DNA of 64,000 bases from Gillisella vitis. GTDB lineage: Bacteria > Pseudomonadota > Alphaproteobacteria > Rhizobiales > Rhizobiaceae. Position numbers and translations under genes: made by a program. The stretch is from positions 868,001-932,000 of the forward strand of contig NZ_LMVL02000001.1 in the NCBI RefSeq assembly GCF_001541345.2, given 5' to 3'. How positions within the stretch are numbered: position 1 is the first letter of the stretch; each line of letters opens with the position of its first letter. The notes beneath the pieces are model-generated. The model saw only the letters and a program-made list of their open reading frames with translations, was not told where the DNA came from and ran no database searches. This document shows positions 43,587-53,632 of this stretch, in pieces.

Positions 43587-45725
43587 ATGTCGAAGAAGAC
43601 GGTTGCAGATTGGCAGTCGCTTGCCGAAAAGGAGCTGAAAGCCAGCCCGGACAGCCTGACCTGGCAAACGCCGGAAGGCATTGCCGTCAAGCCGCTTTAT
43701 ACGGCCGACGATCTTGCCGGCATGGACCATCTCGATAGCCTGCCTGGCTTTGCGCCCTTCACCCGTGGGCCACGCGCGACGATGTATGCCGGGCGGCCCT
43801 GGACGATCCGCCAATATGCCGGGTTTTCCACGGCGGAAGCCTCCAATGCCTTTTACAAGCGCAATCTGGCGGCTGGACAGAAGGGACTGTCCGTTGCCTT
43901 CGACCTTGCCACCCATCGCGGCTATGACAGCGACCACCCGCGCGTCGAAGGCGATGTCGGCAAGGCGGGTGTGGCAATCGACAGTGTCGAGGATATGAAA
44001 ATCCTATTCGACGGCATTCCGCTGGGTGAAATGTCGGTGTCGATGACGATGAATGGCGCGGTCATTCCGATATTGGCGAATTTCATTGTGGCGGGCGAAG
44101 AACAGGGCGTTTCGCGGGATAAATTGTCGGGCACCATTCAGAACGATATTCTGAAGGAGTTCATGGTCCGCAACACCTATATCTATCCGCCTGAGCCTTC
44201 GATGCGGATTGTCGCTGATATTATCGACTATACCGCCAGAGAAATGCCGAAGTTCAACTCGATCTCGATCTCCGGCTATCACATGCAGGAGGCGGGCGCG
44301 ACGCTGGTGCAGGAATTGGCCTTCACCCTTGCCGATGGCCGCGAATATGTGCGGGCAGCGCTGGCCAAGGGCCTGGATGTCGATGCCTTCGCAGGCCGGC
44401 TGTCGTTCTTCTTTGCCATTGGCATGAATTTCTTTATGGAAGCCGCAAAACTGCGGGCCGCCCGGCTGCTGTGGACCCGGATCATGCAGGAATTTAACCC
44501 CAAAAATCCGGGCTCGCTGATGCTGCGCACCCATTGTCAGACGTCAGGCGTGTCGCTGGCCGAGCAGGACCCGTATAACAACATTGTCCGCACGGCGTTT
44601 GAGGCGATGTCGGCAGTGCTGGGTGGCACGCAATCGCTGCATACCAATTCCTTCGATGAAGCCATTGCGCTTCCCACCGAGTTCTCCGCGCGCATTGCCC
44701 GCAATACCCAATTGATCCTGCAGCATGAAACAGGGGTGACCAAGGTGGTCGATCCGCTGGCTGGCTCTTACTATGTCGAAAGCCTGACCAAGGAACTGGC
44801 GGATGCGGCCTGGGCGCTGATCGAAGAGGTGGAAAGCCTGGGTGGCATGACCAAGGCGGTGGCTGACGGCCTGCCCAAACGACTGATCGAAGAGGCCGCC
44901 ACCCGCCGCCAGGCGGCTGTGGACCGCCGCGAGGAGGTGATCGTTGGCGTCAACAAATACCGGCTGGAAACCGAAGACGAGATCGACATTCTCGATATCG
45001 ACAATGCCACTGTCCGCCTTGGTCAGATCAAGCGCCTTGAAGACACCAAGCGCCGCCGGGATGCAAAAGCGGTGGAGGCGAGCCTGGTGGAGCTGACCCG
45101 CATAGCCAAAACCGGAGAAGGCAATCTTTTGGCCGCTGCGGTCGATGCCGCCCGCGCGCGCGCCACCGTGGGTGAAATCTCGGATGCCATGCGGGCGGTG
45201 TTTGGCGACCACACCGCCGTGCCAAAAGTGGTGTCCAAGGTTTACGGCGACCGCTATCACGACGATCCCGAATATCAGACGCTTGTCGGTCAGCTATCGG
45301 ACTTTGCCACGGCGTTGGGGGGCAAGCCGAAGATTATGGTGGCCAAACTTGGCCAGGATGGCCATGACCGGGGTGCGAAAGTCATTTCCTCGGCGTTTGG
45401 GGATATCGGCTTTGATGTCATCGCCGGTCCGTTGTTCCAAACCCCGGAAGAAGCCGCCGATCTGGCCGTCAGCCACAAGGTGCAGGTCGTCGGCATGTCC
45501 TCGCTGGCGGCTGGCCATAAAACCCTTGCGCCGCAATTGGTCGAGGCGCTCAAGAACAAAGGTGCCGAAAACATCATCGTCGTGGTTGGCGGTGTGATCC
45601 CAAGGCAGGACTATCAATTCCTCCTCGACCACGGCGTCGCAGCCGTCTTCGGCCCAGGAACAAACGTGCTCGAAGCCGCAAGAGCAGTGATTGATCTCAT
45701 GCAAGGTCGGTTGCGAAACCAATAA
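43587..45725 (+). CDS. scpA: Methylmalonyl-CoA mutase (single subunit, B12-dependent)
   Basis: Converts methylmalonyl-CoA to succinyl-CoA, 712 aa. The N-terminal TIM barrel (about 1-550) contains the substrate region [21 protein letters not shown] and [12 protein letters not shown]-type motifs. The C-terminal cobalamin domain has DGHDRG at 591-596, with H593 as the lower cobalt ligand. It completes the propionyl-CoA route started by PccAB. The epimerase is not in the window. The toxin-antitoxin pair separates it from pccA, so it needs its own promoter within 43469-43586. GGAGGGAT precedes the start. Confidence 0.95.
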   Translation: MSKKTVADWQSLAEKELKASPDSLTWQTPEGIAVKPLYTADDLAGMDHLDSLPGFAPFTRGPRATMYAGRPWTIRQYAGFSTAEASNAFYKRNLAAGQKGLSVAFDLATHRGYDSDHPRVEGDVGKAGVAIDSVEDMKILFDGIPLGEMSVSMTMNGAVIPILANFIVAGEEQGVSRDKLSGTIQNDILKEFMVRNTYIYPPEPSMRIVADIIDYTAREMPKFNSISISGYHMQEAGATLVQELAFTLADGREYVRAALAKGLDVDAFAGRLSFFFAIGMNFFMEAAKLRAARLLWTRIMQEFNPKNPGSLMLRTHCQTSGVSLAEQDPYNNIVRTAFEAMSAVLGGTQSLHTNSFDEAIALPTEFSARIARNTQLILQHETGVTKVVDPLAGSYYVESLTKELADAAWALIEEVESLGGMTKAVADGLPKRLIEEAATRRQAAVDRREEVIVGVNKYRLETEDEIDILDIDNATVRLGQIKRLEDTKRRRDAKAVEASLVELTRIAKTGEGNLLAAAVDAARARATVGEISDAMRAVFGDHTAVPKVVSKVYGDRYHDDPEYQTLVGQLSDFATALGGKPKIMVAKLGQDGHDRGAKVISSAFGDIGFDVIAGPLFQTPEEAADLAVSHKVQVVGMSSLAAGHKTLAPQLVEALKNKGAENIIVVVGGVIPRQDYQFLLDHGVAAVFGPGTNVLEAARAVIDLMQGRLRNQ

Positions 45726-45829
45726 TGCTTCCCTGAAGCGATAGAGGTTTTTTGGACAGCATAGAGCACGAGATATTATTTTTATCAAAATAGTTTGAAT
45801 ACTAATTATATCTGTGCTACCTAGCGATT

Positions 45830-46294
45830 ATGAGCAATGATCTCGACACGCGCAGACGTTTGACCAGTCAGCTGTTTTCGGCCGCGCGCCTCTGGCGCCG
45901 GACGATTGATGTCGTGCTGGCCGAGCATGGAATTTCCGAGGCCTGTGCTTCACCGCTGGTATGGATCGGGCGGTTAGGGGGCGGTATTCGCCAGATCACC
46001 CTTGCCGAACATGTCGGCATCGAAGGGCCCTCGCTGGTGCGGCTGCTCGATCAGCTTGAAGCCTCGGGCATGGTCATGCGCAAGGACGATCCCACCGACA
46101 GACGCGCCAAGGGCCTTTGGCTGACGCCGGAAGGCACGCGCATGGCAGCACGGATAGAGGCTGTGCTGGACGACGAACGGGCAGGGGCCTTTGAAGGCGT
46201 TTCCCAGGCGGATCTTGAAACGGCCCTGCGCGTTTTAATGGAGTTTCAGCAGCGCTGCGTTGATCTGCGGGCGAGCCGAGACAAGAAGGACTAG
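45830..46294 (+). CDS. MarR-family transcriptional regulator
   Basis: A 154-aa winged-helix regulator with the recognition region ITLAEHVGIEGPSLVRLLDQLE and the wing KDDPTDRRAKGLWLTPEG. It is the first gene of an operon with an aromatic acid efflux system (5 bases to the next gene), which it most likely represses until an aromatic acid binds. The 104-base upstream region is AT-rich with TAGT-N6-ACTA type symmetry (around 45791-45804), a possible binding site. Confidence 0.9.
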   Translation: MSNDLDTRRRLTSQLFSAARLWRRTIDVVLAEHGISEACASPLVWIGRLGGGIRQITLAEHVGIEGPSLVRLLDQLEASGMVMRKDDPTDRRAKGLWLTPEGTRMAARIEAVLDDERAGAFEGVSQADLETALRVLMEFQQRCVDLRASRDKKD

Positions 46295-46299
46295 GGTCG

Positions 46300-48375
46300 A
46301 TGGTCGCACCAACCTGGAGAGACTGGGTGTTTTCCGGCAAGGCTTTTGCGGCTGCCATGCTGGCCCTTTATCTTGCCCTGATGTTTGATCTGTCGCGGCC
46401 CTATTGGGCTGTGTCGGCGGTCTATATCGTTTCCAATCCCTTCGCGGGCGCCACTAAATCCAAGGCACTGTACCGTGTGCTTGGCACATTGCTGGGTGCA
46501 AGTGCTGCGGTTTTGTTCGTGCCGGTCTTCGTCAATGCCCCGGAGCTTTTATCCCTGGTGGTGGCGCTTTGGACCGGAACTCTGTTGTTTTTGTCGATGC
46601 TCGACCGTTCGGCGCGTGCCTATGTTTTCATGCTGGCCGGTTACACGCTGCCGCTGATTGCCTTGCCCAGCGTCAGCGATCCCGGCGGCGTTTTCGATGT
46701 CGCGTTGGCGCGGTCGGAGGAAATCACGCTCGGCATTCTCTGCGCCACGCTCGTCAATCAGGTGGTGTTTCCTTCCAGTATCGGGCGACTGTTCAGTGAT
46801 CGGATTAATGTCTGGCTGGCCGATGCCGGTGCCTGGGCCGAAGATATCTTGCGCGGCGAAGGTGCGACACCGTCTACACCGCTGAAACGCCAGCAATTGG
46901 CCTCTGACGTGTCCAGTCTTGACCTGATGATCAGCCAGTTGAGTTACGATCCGGGAACCAAGGATGTCGTCGGCCAGGCGCGCGAGCTTCGCGGCCGGCT
47001 TTTGATGCTGCTGCCTGTGTTTTCGTCGCTGGCAGACCGCTTGCATGCTGTCAAACAGCAATCCGGCCTGGATGACACCCTCATTGCGCTGCTTAATGAT
47101 GTCGCCGATTGGTTCAAGCTGGGTGGCGGCGTCGAGACGGAAAAGGCAGGCGCGAACCTGCTGGCTCGGATCGACGCCCTGCAGAAGCAGGATAAGCCAG
47201 GTAGCTGGGATGATCTCGTCATGTCGAGCCTGCTGACACGGTTGAAGGATGTCGTTGAACTCTGGCAGGATTGCCTGACACTGCGCGATCACATCGCCAG
47301 CGGCGGTCATGCTGCGGAGACTGTGCCGCTCCTGCACACGCGCCGTATTTTGGCGGGCTCACGGCATTTCGATCATGCACTGCTGGCCATGAAAGTGGCT
47401 GTCGTTGTGGTGGGCATTCTATTGGCCTGCGCATTCTGGATTGCCAGCGGCTGGAGCCAGGGCGCGAGTTTCGTCTCCATGGTCGCCGTGTCCTGTTCGT
47501 TTTTTGCCGCCCAGGACCGGCCAGCGCCGATGATCCGCAAAATGCTGATCTGGACAGCCCTGTCGATTGTGGTGGCGTTTGTCTATCTCTTCGCCATTCT
47601 TCCGGCCGTCACGTCCTTCGAAATGCTGGTGCTGACGCTGGCGCCGATGTTCCTGTTCATCGGCTTGAAGATGAGCAATCCTCAAATGGGCATGTTTTTC
47701 ATGCTGCTGGCGGTCAATAGTGCCACGCTGATCGCCATTCAGGATCAGTATTCCGCCGATCTGACCAGCTTTGCCAATGGCGGGCTGGCGACCCTGCTTG
47801 GCCTCGGTTTTGCCCAACTCTGGGTCACTGTCGCCCAGCCTTTTGGGGCTGAACTGGCGGCTCGGCGACTGATGAAGTCGGGATGGCGGGATCTTGCCGA
47901 TACGGCCTCTGGATCACGGTCGGGAGATGTCGGCCGCCTTTCCAGCCGCAGTCTCGACCGGCTTGGGCAGCTTGTCCCCCGGTTGGCGGCGTTGAATGTG
48001 CGCGATCTCGGCGATGTCGATGGCTTTGCCGATGTCCGGCTTGGCTTCAACGTGGTGACGCTGCAACAGCAGCGGTCGTCGCTTGGGCAGGACAGCGGCA
48101 CGCTCATCTCACAGGTTCTGGCTGGCATTGCAGACCATTATCGCCGCCGACTGAAGACAGGTGGGGCCGGGCCAGCGCAGCCACAGTTGCAGGAGACGAT
48201 TGACCGGGCGCTCGAGACGATCATGCGCAACGAGGGCGATGGCGGGCGCCGTGTGACCGACGCGTTGGTTGGTCTCAGGCGCGTGCTGTTTGGTCAATCG
48301 CCACCGCCAAGCCTGTCCCCGCAGGTTGGTGGTTCGCAGTCCGGCCCCCACCCACTTTCTTTCGCAGCAGAGTAA
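46300..48375 (+). CDS. aaeB: FUSC-family aromatic acid exporter (AaeB-like)
   Basis: Inner-membrane efflux protein, 691 aa. Two groups of membrane segments (about 10-175 and 360-530) are separated by a cytoplasmic region, the AaeB/FUSC arrangement. FDLSRPYWAVSAVYIVSNPFAGATKSKA near the start is the family signature, given here by its key residues R-P-Y-W and NPFAGATKS. With the AaeX and AaeA homologues downstream it forms a p-hydroxybenzoate-type efflux system. It probably protects against plant phenolic acids. Confidence 0.9.
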   Translation: MVAPTWRDWVFSGKAFAAAMLALYLALMFDLSRPYWAVSAVYIVSNPFAGATKSKALYRVLGTLLGASAAVLFVPVFVNAPELLSLVVALWTGTLLFLSMLDRSARAYVFMLAGYTLPLIALPSVSDPGGVFDVALARSEEITLGILCATLVNQVVFPSSIGRLFSDRINVWLADAGAWAEDILRGEGATPSTPLKRQQLASDVSSLDLMISQLSYDPGTKDVVGQARELRGRLLMLLPVFSSLADRLHAVKQQSGLDDTLIALLNDVADWFKLGGGVETEKAGANLLARIDALQKQDKPGSWDDLVMSSLLTRLKDVVELWQDCLTLRDHIASGGHAAETVPLLHTRRILAGSRHFDHALLAMKVAVVVVGILLACAFWIASGWSQGASFVSMVAVSCSFFAAQDRPAPMIRKMLIWTALSIVVAFVYLFAILPAVTSFEMLVLTLAPMFLFIGLKMSNPQMGMFFMLLAVNSATLIAIQDQYSADLTSFANGGLATLLGLGFAQLWVTVAQPFGAELAARRLMKSGWRDLADTASGSRSGDVGRLSSRSLDRLGQLVPRLAALNVRDLGDVDGFADVRLGFNVVTLQQQRSSLGQDSGTLISQVLAGIADHYRRRLKTGGAGPAQPQLQETIDRALETIMRNEGDGGRRVTDALVGLRRVLFGQSPPPSLSPQVGGSQSGPHPLSFAAE

Positions 48376-48380
48376 CGTCA

Positions 48381-48590
48381 ATGCCGACCGAATTTGATAT
48401 TTATGGCGTCTATATCCCGCGCCTTTTCGTGGTGATGCTGATCGCGTTGCTGATCAGCATGGTGGTCCGCAAGCTGCTGGCCTGGATGGGTGCTTATGGG
48501 CTCATCTGGCATCGTGGCCTTTTCGATGTTGCGCTCTTTGTCCTGCTGACGGCAGGTCTTTCCTTTCTAACACGCTGGTTTGTCTCATGA
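48381..48590 (+). CDS. aaeX: DUF1656 small membrane protein (AaeX-like)
   Basis: A 69-aa protein with two predicted membrane segments (about 11-30 and 45-65), beginning EFDIYGVYIPRLFV as in AaeX. It is always found with AaeA/AaeB-type pumps, but its biochemical role is not known. It follows the exporter gene by five bases and overlaps the adaptor gene by ATGA. Confidence 0.9.
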   Translation: MPTEFDIYGVYIPRLFVVMLIALLISMVVRKLLAWMGAYGLIWHRGLFDVALFVLLTAGLSFLTRWFVS

Positions 48591-49468
48591 CGATGTTGAA
48601 GTCTCTCGGTAGGGTCGTTGTCACCCTGGTTGTCGTTGTCGCCGCGCTCTTCGCCGGCTACCACCTTTGGGTTTATTATATGGAAGAGCCGTGGACGCGC
48701 GACGGGCGCGTGCGCGCCGATGTCGCCGAGATTGCTCCTGATGTCACCGGCCCCGTCAGCGACGTGCTGGCGAAGGACAACCAAACAGTCCGTAAGGGCG
48801 ATGTTCTGTTCCGGGTTGATGCAAAGCGGTTCGAACTGGCGCTGGAGCAGGCGCAGGCCGATCTCGATCAGGCGAAATCCTCGCTGGATGAGGCTGTCCG
48901 CGAAAGCCAACGCGAAGAGCGGCTTGGCGATTCCGCTTCGGCCCAGGCGCGTGATAAGGCGGTATCCGCCCAGGAGCAGGCCCAGGCGTCCTATAACAAG
49001 GCCCTTGCCAGCCGCGATGTTGCCAAGCTGGATCTGGATCGCACCGAAGTGAAGTCCACCGTTAACGGCACGGTGAGCAATTTCTCTCTTCAGGTCGGCG
49101 ATTTCGTCAATAGAGGCACGGCTACTGTGGCTGTCGTCAACACCGATACACTGCGGGTCGAGGCCTATTTCGAGGAAAGCAAATTGCAGCGCATTCGTGA
49201 AGGCGACCGCGCCTCCGTGCGGATCATGGGACAGAAAACTGTGCTGACTGGCCGGGTAGAAAGCATGGCGACAGGCATCCAGGACCGCGAGCGCGATTCA
49301 AGCTCCGGCCTGTTGGTCAATATCACTCCGACATTCAATTGGGTCCGGCTGGCGCAGCGCGTGCCGGTGCGCATTCATCTCGAAAATGTCCCTGATGGTA
49401 CAAGGCTGATCTCGGGTCTGACGGCGACAGTGGACATCCTGCCGGAAGTGCAGGCTGGTCAGAAGTAG
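48587..49468 (+). CDS. aaeA: HlyD-family membrane fusion protein (AaeA-like)
   Basis: Periplasmic adaptor, 293 aa. A single N-terminal membrane anchor (about 8-28, VVVTLVVVVAALFAGYHLWV) is followed by the split lipoyl motif DVTGPVSDVLAKDNQTVRKGD, read here as its key residues, and a coiled-coil hairpin (about 80-150). The beta-barrel with EAYFEESKLQRIREGD follows. It partners the FUSC exporter. No outer-membrane channel is encoded nearby. Confidence 0.9.
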   Translation: MTMLKSLGRVVVTLVVVVAALFAGYHLWVYYMEEPWTRDGRVRADVAEIAPDVTGPVSDVLAKDNQTVRKGDVLFRVDAKRFELALEQAQADLDQAKSSLDEAVRESQREERLGDSASAQARDKAVSAQEQAQASYNKALASRDVAKLDLDRTEVKSTVNGTVSNFSLQVGDFVNRGTATVAVVNTDTLRVEAYFEESKLQRIREGDRASVRIMGQKTVLTGRVESMATGIQDRERDSSSGLLVNITPTFNWVRLAQRVPVRIHLENVPDGTRLISGLTATVDILPEVQAGQK

Positions 49469-49477
49469 CTGTGGAGT

Positions 49478-49511
49478 TCGGACGAAAGCCGGTTTCCGCT
49501 TTTACGGACAA
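49478..49511. repeat. Partial rhizobial repeat
   Basis: GAAAGCCGGTTTCCGCTTTT with flanking bases resembles, in reverse orientation, the GAAAAGTGGGAACCGGTTTTC core of the repeat at 31252-31359, without the long stem. It fills the gap between two converging genes. Confidence 0.45.
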
Positions 49512-49514
49512 GTT

Positions 49515-50240
49515 CTAGTGGCGAATGTCAGACAAAAACTTCTGCGCTCTCGGGTGCTGGGGATTGGTGAAGAACGCCTCCGGTGTTGCATCCTCCAAAA
49601 GCACACCGCCATCCAAAAACCAGACGCGATCCGCCACCTCGCGCGCAAATCCCATTTCATGGGTCACGCACATCATCGTCATGCCGCTGTGGGCCAGGCT
49701 TTTCATCACGGAAAGCACTTCGCCAACCATTTCGGGATCAAGGGCACTGGTTGGCTCATCAAACAGCAAGATTGGTGGCTCCATTGCCAGTGCCCGGGCA
49801 ATGGCAACACGCTGGCTTTGGCCGCCGGATAATTGCCCCGGATAGGCATCGGCCTTGCCGGACAAGCCAACACGATCCAGCAGCGCCTTGGCTTTCTCGG
49901 TCGCTTCCTCTTGCGACAGTCCCCTGATCTTGCGTGGCGCAAGGGTCAGATTGTCCATCACCGACATGTGGGGAAAGAGATTGAACTGCTGAAAGACAAA
50001 GCCAATCGAGGTGCGCAGCTTGTTAATATCAATCTTGGGACGATGCACATCCTCACCATTGACGATAATCTTGCCATCCCCGATGGCTTCGAGCCGGTTG
50101 ATGGTGCGGATCAGGGTTGTCTTGCCGGAGCCGGAAGGGCCGCACAGCACCACCACCTGCCCGCTGGGAACCGTTGCCGTGATATTGTTCAGGCATTGAT
50201 AATGGCCATACCATTTGTTGACATTCTGGAATTCAATCAT
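49515..50240 (-). CDS. Polar amino acid ABC transporter ATPase (GlnQ-like)
   Basis: ATPase of 241 aa. Walker A is [12 protein letters not shown] (about 33-44), the Q-loop [13 protein letters not shown], the signature [15 protein letters not shown], Walker [14 protein letters not shown] and the switch His in VTHEMGFA. These are the exact family patterns of GlnQ/HisP. It closes the importer operon that starts with the RraA gene at 53319, overlapping the preceding permease by ATGA. Confidence 0.94.
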   Translation of the reverse strand: MIEFQNVNKWYGHYQCLNNITATVPSGQVVVLCGPSGSGKTTLIRTINRLEAIGDGKIIVNGEDVHRPKIDINKLRTSIGFVFQQFNLFPHMSVMDNLTLAPRKIRGLSQEEATEKAKALLDRVGLSGKADAYPGQLSGGQSQRVAIARALAMEPPILLFDEPTSALDPEMVGEVLSVMKSLAHSGMTMMCVTHEMGFAREVADRVWFLDGGVLLEDATPEAFFTNPQHPRAQKFLSDIRH

Positions 50241-50992
50241 GGTGCTGGCTCCGTCGTCAGAGGGTTGCTGAGGGAAGTCACTGGATTTTTGGGCGAAGAC
50301 CTTCCCAAACGTCGTTGTGCGATCCGCCGCTCAATGGTTCTGGCGGTTTGCGTTAGAGAGAAACACAACAGAAAATAGATGGCGGCCAAGATCGAGAACA
50401 CCTGCACCGGCTTGGTTAGAAGCTGTGTATTGACCTGTGCGGCTGCAAACGTGAACTCATTGACGCTGATCACATAGCCCAGTGAGGTTTCCTTGATCAG
50501 CGAGACAAATTGACTGAGCAGGCTGGGCAGGGAGTTATAAACAGCCTGCGGCAGTACGATATAAAGCATGGTTCTGCGATAACTGAGGCCGAGAGATCGG
50601 GCAGCCTCCGTCTGGCCGCGCGGCAAGGCCTCGATGCCGGCGCGAAGAACCTCGGCGAGATAAGCGCTCTCATACAACACCAGAGCGCCCACCAATGTCC
50701 AAAACCCGCTGATAGATTGGCCCACCAAAAACGGCAGTGCGAAATAACTCCAGAAAATCACCATCAAAAACGGTGTTCCACGCAGCGTATGCACTATGGT
50801 GCCCGATAAAAACCGCAGGCTGCGATAGGGACTGACCCGGCCCAATGCCAACAGCAAAGCGCATGGCAGCGCCAAAAGCAGGCCAAGAATGGCAAGCAGA
50901 AGGGTGGCAACCAGCCCCCCGAGAGGGCCGTTGGGATATTGGCCAATCAGCAAAAGTAGCCAGTTGTCGCGGAGAATATCAATCATAGCCAC
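50237..50992 (-). CDS. Polar amino acid ABC transporter permease (second)
   Basis: Inner-membrane permease of the HisM/GlnP family, 251 aa with about five hydrophobic segments. The family loop [25 protein letters not shown], shown by its key residues A-E-V-L-R-A-G and PRGQ, lies at about 106-130. The end [18 protein letters not shown] is typical. It follows the first permease by three bases. Confidence 0.93.
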   Translation of the reverse strand: MAMIDILRDNWLLLLIGQYPNGPLGGLVATLLLAILGLLLALPCALLLALGRVSPYRSLRFLSGTIVHTLRGTPFLMVIFWSYFALPFLVGQSISGFWTLVGALVLYESAYLAEVLRAGIEALPRGQTEAARSLGLSYRRTMLYIVLPQAVYNSLPSLLSQFVSLIKETSLGYVISVNEFTFAAAQVNTQLLTKPVQVFSILAAIYFLLCFSLTQTARTIERRIAQRRLGRSSPKNPVTSLSNPLTTEPAP

Positions 50993-50995
50993 CCC

Positions 50996-51691
50996 CTATC
51001 GCTTTGGCAGCAACTGTCGCCGCTCATAGAGTGCGCCAGCGGCCATGATGAAGAAAGAAATGGCCAGATAAATGCCGGTGATGACGGCAAAGGTTTCAAA
51101 CGTGCGAAACGTATCACTCTCAATCTGGCGGCCCTGATAGGTGAGATCATGCACCCCGATGGCCATGGCAATGCTGGTGTTTTTGAACAAAAGCAGCGAA
51201 TAATTGATCAGGGGTGGAATGGCATATTTGATGGCCTGCGGCATGACGATATAGCGCATGGTGCGCAGATAGCCGAAGCCAAGCACACGACCCGCCTCGT
51301 ATTGCGTAGGTGGAATGGCTCTTAGCCCGCTGCGAAGCGCCTCCGACATATAGGCCGCCATGCAAAACGAGATGGCAAACATGGCCAGAAGAAACTCGCT
51401 GTTGCGCTCGTTCAGCCACATGCGTGCCGCCTCGGGCAAGAGTTCGGGCACGGCAAAATACCAAAACAGCACCTGCACCAGCAGCGGGATGTTCTGGTGT
51501 ACCTCCACATAGGCGGCCACAAACCATTGGGCCGGCTTGAAATTGGAATTGCGCAGCAGCAAAAGCACAACGGCTGTGAAAAACGCCAGCAGCCAGCAGG
51601 CAACGGCCAGCTCAATGGTTAGAATAAACCCGCTGATGAGCCAATCCAGATGATCCCCGGTGAGGACCACGGAGAAGTCGAGTGCATGCAT
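50996..51691 (-). CDS. Polar amino acid ABC transporter permease (first)
   Basis: Inner-membrane permease of 231 aa. The family loop MSEALRSGLRAIPPTQYEAG is at about 113-132. ATG 51691 with GGAG eight bases upstream is used rather than the longer frame, which begins in the intergenic gap. A 65-base gap separates it from the binding-protein gene. Confidence 0.92.
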   Translation of the reverse strand: MHALDFSVVLTGDHLDWLISGFILTIELAVACWLLAFFTAVVLLLLRNSNFKPAQWFVAAYVEVHQNIPLLVQVLFWYFAVPELLPEAARMWLNERNSEFLLAMFAISFCMAAYMSEALRSGLRAIPPTQYEAGRVLGFGYLRTMRYIVMPQAIKYAIPPLINYSLLLFKNTSIAMAIGVHDLTYQGRQIESDTFRTFETFAVITGIYLAISFFIMAAGALYERRQLLPKR

Positions 51692-51756
51692 CGAAGGACT
51701 CCATGATAAACCAGCACGCTCGCGCAATAAGGCAAACGTGCTGGTAGGGGGTTGGA

Positions 51757-52593
51757 TTACTTCAGGTCAGCAAGCACCGGATTTCCCGCAGGCTTATCCA
51801 GAGTGAATGTGCGCTCGATCTTATAGGCTGTGTCTTTGCCAAGCCACTTGTCGAAGATCTTTTGCCCGTCGCCGGAGGTTTCCAGCGTCTTCAGGGCGGC
51901 ATTCACCGCAGACAGGAAAGCCGATTCGCCCTTGCGCACGCCCAGACCCCAATATTCAATGGCGGCAGGCTGTTTGATAAAGCTATAGCCATCGCCAGCC
52001 TGTTGCTGGAACTTGATCAGCGCAAGTTCCGACAGGATCATCGCCTTCACCTTGGACTGTTGCAGAGCAAGGAAGGCGCTTGGTGGGTCTTGGAACGTCA
52101 ACAGCGTCGCATCAGGCAGAAGCGCACGGACATATTTTTCCGAGCTGGAGCCTTTGGGGGCGCTGATCTTGTCTTTCTTCAGATCGGCAATCGAGCTGAT
52201 GCCGCTGGCGGATTTGGTCAGAAACATCTGGTTGCTGACGAAAGAGGCCGTGCTGAAATCAATCTGCTTGGCCCGATCATCAGAATAGCCAAGTGCTGCC
52301 GAGAGAATATCAACGCGGCCTTGTGTCAGTTCTGGAATACGGGCTTCAACCGCCAAAAGCTTCAGTTCGAGCTTGACGCCCAAAGCGTCGGCGATTTTCT
52401 GGCACAGGTCCACTTCGTATCCCACCGTTTCACGGGTCTTGGGATCGGGGAAGCTGAAGGGCTCAAACGTGCCCATTGTGCCGCACACCAATGTGCCTTT
52501 GGCTTTGATGTCGGCCAGTTGGTCGGCCTTGGCAGCAGACAGCGCCAAAATGGAAAGCGCGACCGCGCCGCAAAGTGTTTTCATGGAGATCAT
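51757..52593 (-). CDS. Amino acid ABC transporter substrate-binding protein, family 3
   Basis: Periplasmic binding protein, 278 aa. The signal peptide MISMKTLCGAVALSILALSA is cleaved near AKA-DQ. Family 3 landmarks are GTLVCGTMGTFEPFSFPDP, VGYEVDLCQKIADALGV and RVDILSAALGYSDDRAKQIDF. The last covers the carboxylate/amine site (the RVDI-A and T-R/D positions). ATG 52593 follows GAGGG. The ligand is probably a polar amino acid or derivative. Confidence 0.93.
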   Translation of the reverse strand: MISMKTLCGAVALSILALSAAKADQLADIKAKGTLVCGTMGTFEPFSFPDPKTRETVGYEVDLCQKIADALGVKLELKLLAVEARIPELTQGRVDILSAALGYSDDRAKQIDFSTASFVSNQMFLTKSASGISSIADLKKDKISAPKGSSSEKYVRALLPDATLLTFQDPPSAFLALQQSKVKAMILSELALIKFQQQAGDGYSFIKQPAAIEYWGLGVRKGESAFLSAVNAALKTLETSGDGQKIFDKWLGKDTAYKIERTFTLDKPAGNPVLADLK

Positions 52594-52665
52594 ACGTTCA
52601 GTCCCTCTGGTTTCGGTTCATAGTTTGGCTCCTTTGCAGAGCTCTTAACGTTCAATTTCTTATTA

Positions 52666-53319
52666 TTATTCAGCCGCTTGCGACGGCTTGCCGTAAGCGC
52701 CTTTGTAGCGGCCTTCCTGAATGGATTTGATAATCTCGGCTTCCCGCGCTTCTTGCGCACGCACGGCCTGAAGCAGGTCTGGCGCTATCGATTGAGAAAA
52801 GGCGACAATGCCATCCTCATCACCCACCACGATATCGCCGGGGTTCACCACCATGCCACCAATCGACACCGGCACATTCAGCGCCCCCGGCCCATCCTTA
52901 TAAGGCCCGCGATGGGTGGTGCCACGGGCAAAACAAGGCAGGTCCATCTGCGCAATGGCAGCCACATCGCGGATAGCGCCATCAATCACCATGCCAGCCG
53001 CGTTGCGGTGAATGGCAATATTCATCATGATTTCGCCAATCAGGGCGCGGCTTGTATCGCCGCCGCCATCAACCACAAGAACGTCGCCGGGGCGGATGTG
53101 CTCAAGGGCTTCATGCAGGGCAAGATTATCGCCGGGGCGGGTGCGCACCGTGAAGGCCGTGCCCACCATGACCCCGCTGACCCGATGATAGGGCAGCAGG
53201 CCGACTGCACCGGGAAGACGCAATAGGTTATCACTGATAACCGCTGTTGCTGCCAGCCGAAAGCCTTCAATCAAGGCTGCGTCGGCAGGTTGCGCGCTGG
53301 GGTTTCGTTCAATCGCCAT
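52666..53319 (-). CDS. RraA-family protein (HMG/CHA aldolase-like)
   Basis: A 217-aa protein of the RraA/demethylmenaquinone-methyltransferase-like fold. Conserved GDVLVVDGGGDTSRALIGE and the active-site DGAIRD segment with the Arg-Asp pair are intact. In metal-dependent 4-hydroxy-4-methyl-2-oxoglutarate aldolases these residues bind pyruvate and Mg. The protein is therefore more likely a class II aldolase or oxaloacetate decarboxylase than an RNase E inhibitor. It is the first gene of the amino acid importer operon, so it may act on a catabolite of the imported compound. Confidence 0.85.
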   Translation of the reverse strand: MAIERNPSAQPADAALIEGFRLAATAVISDNLLRLPGAVGLLPYHRVSGVMVGTAFTVRTRPGDNLALHEALEHIRPGDVLVVDGGGDTSRALIGEIMMNIAIHRNAAGMVIDGAIRDVAAIAQMDLPCFARGTTHRGPYKDGPGALNVPVSIGGMVVNPGDIVVGDEDGIVAFSQSIAPDLLQAVRAQEAREAEIIKSIQEGRYKGAYGKPSQAAE

Positions 53320-53632
53320 TGCTTGCCTCGAAAATTCTATTCTGTTGAATGAAAAAATAAGGACAGACGCACTTTTCTGAAAGCGATATTATTTAATGTT
53401 CTTTGATCTCTTTTAGGAATGAAACTGAGATAGCATGCTCTGCACGGGTGCTTAACAACAGGGCGCATGATCAATAAACAATCATGATTGTCTTTTGAAA
53501 AAAGCAAGAAATAGGCTGTTTCTGTCGGGAAAAGGGACCCGATGCAGTGAAGCCAAAATCCGTGATCTTTTCACAGTAAAAAAAAAGATTAAAAGGAATT
53601 AAAGTCGATCTCTTTCGGGAATGGTAAGCGCC
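53320..53632. other. 313-base divergent regulatory region
   Basis: An AT-rich region without a gene between the RraA gene (minus) and the LysR gene (plus). It contains the LysR-type site listed separately and a poly-A/AT stretch (53576-53602). No clear -35/-10 pair stands out on either strand. Confidence 0.6.
53467..53491 (+). promoter_or_regulatory. Candidate LysR-type operator
   Basis: ATGAT (53467-53471), nine bases, then ATCAT (53481-53485) gives the interrupted dyad with a T-N11-A core expected for LysR regulators. It is followed directly by a perfect 14-base palindrome ACAATCATGATTGT (53478-53491). It lies midway between the divergent LysR and RraA genes. Confidence 0.5.
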
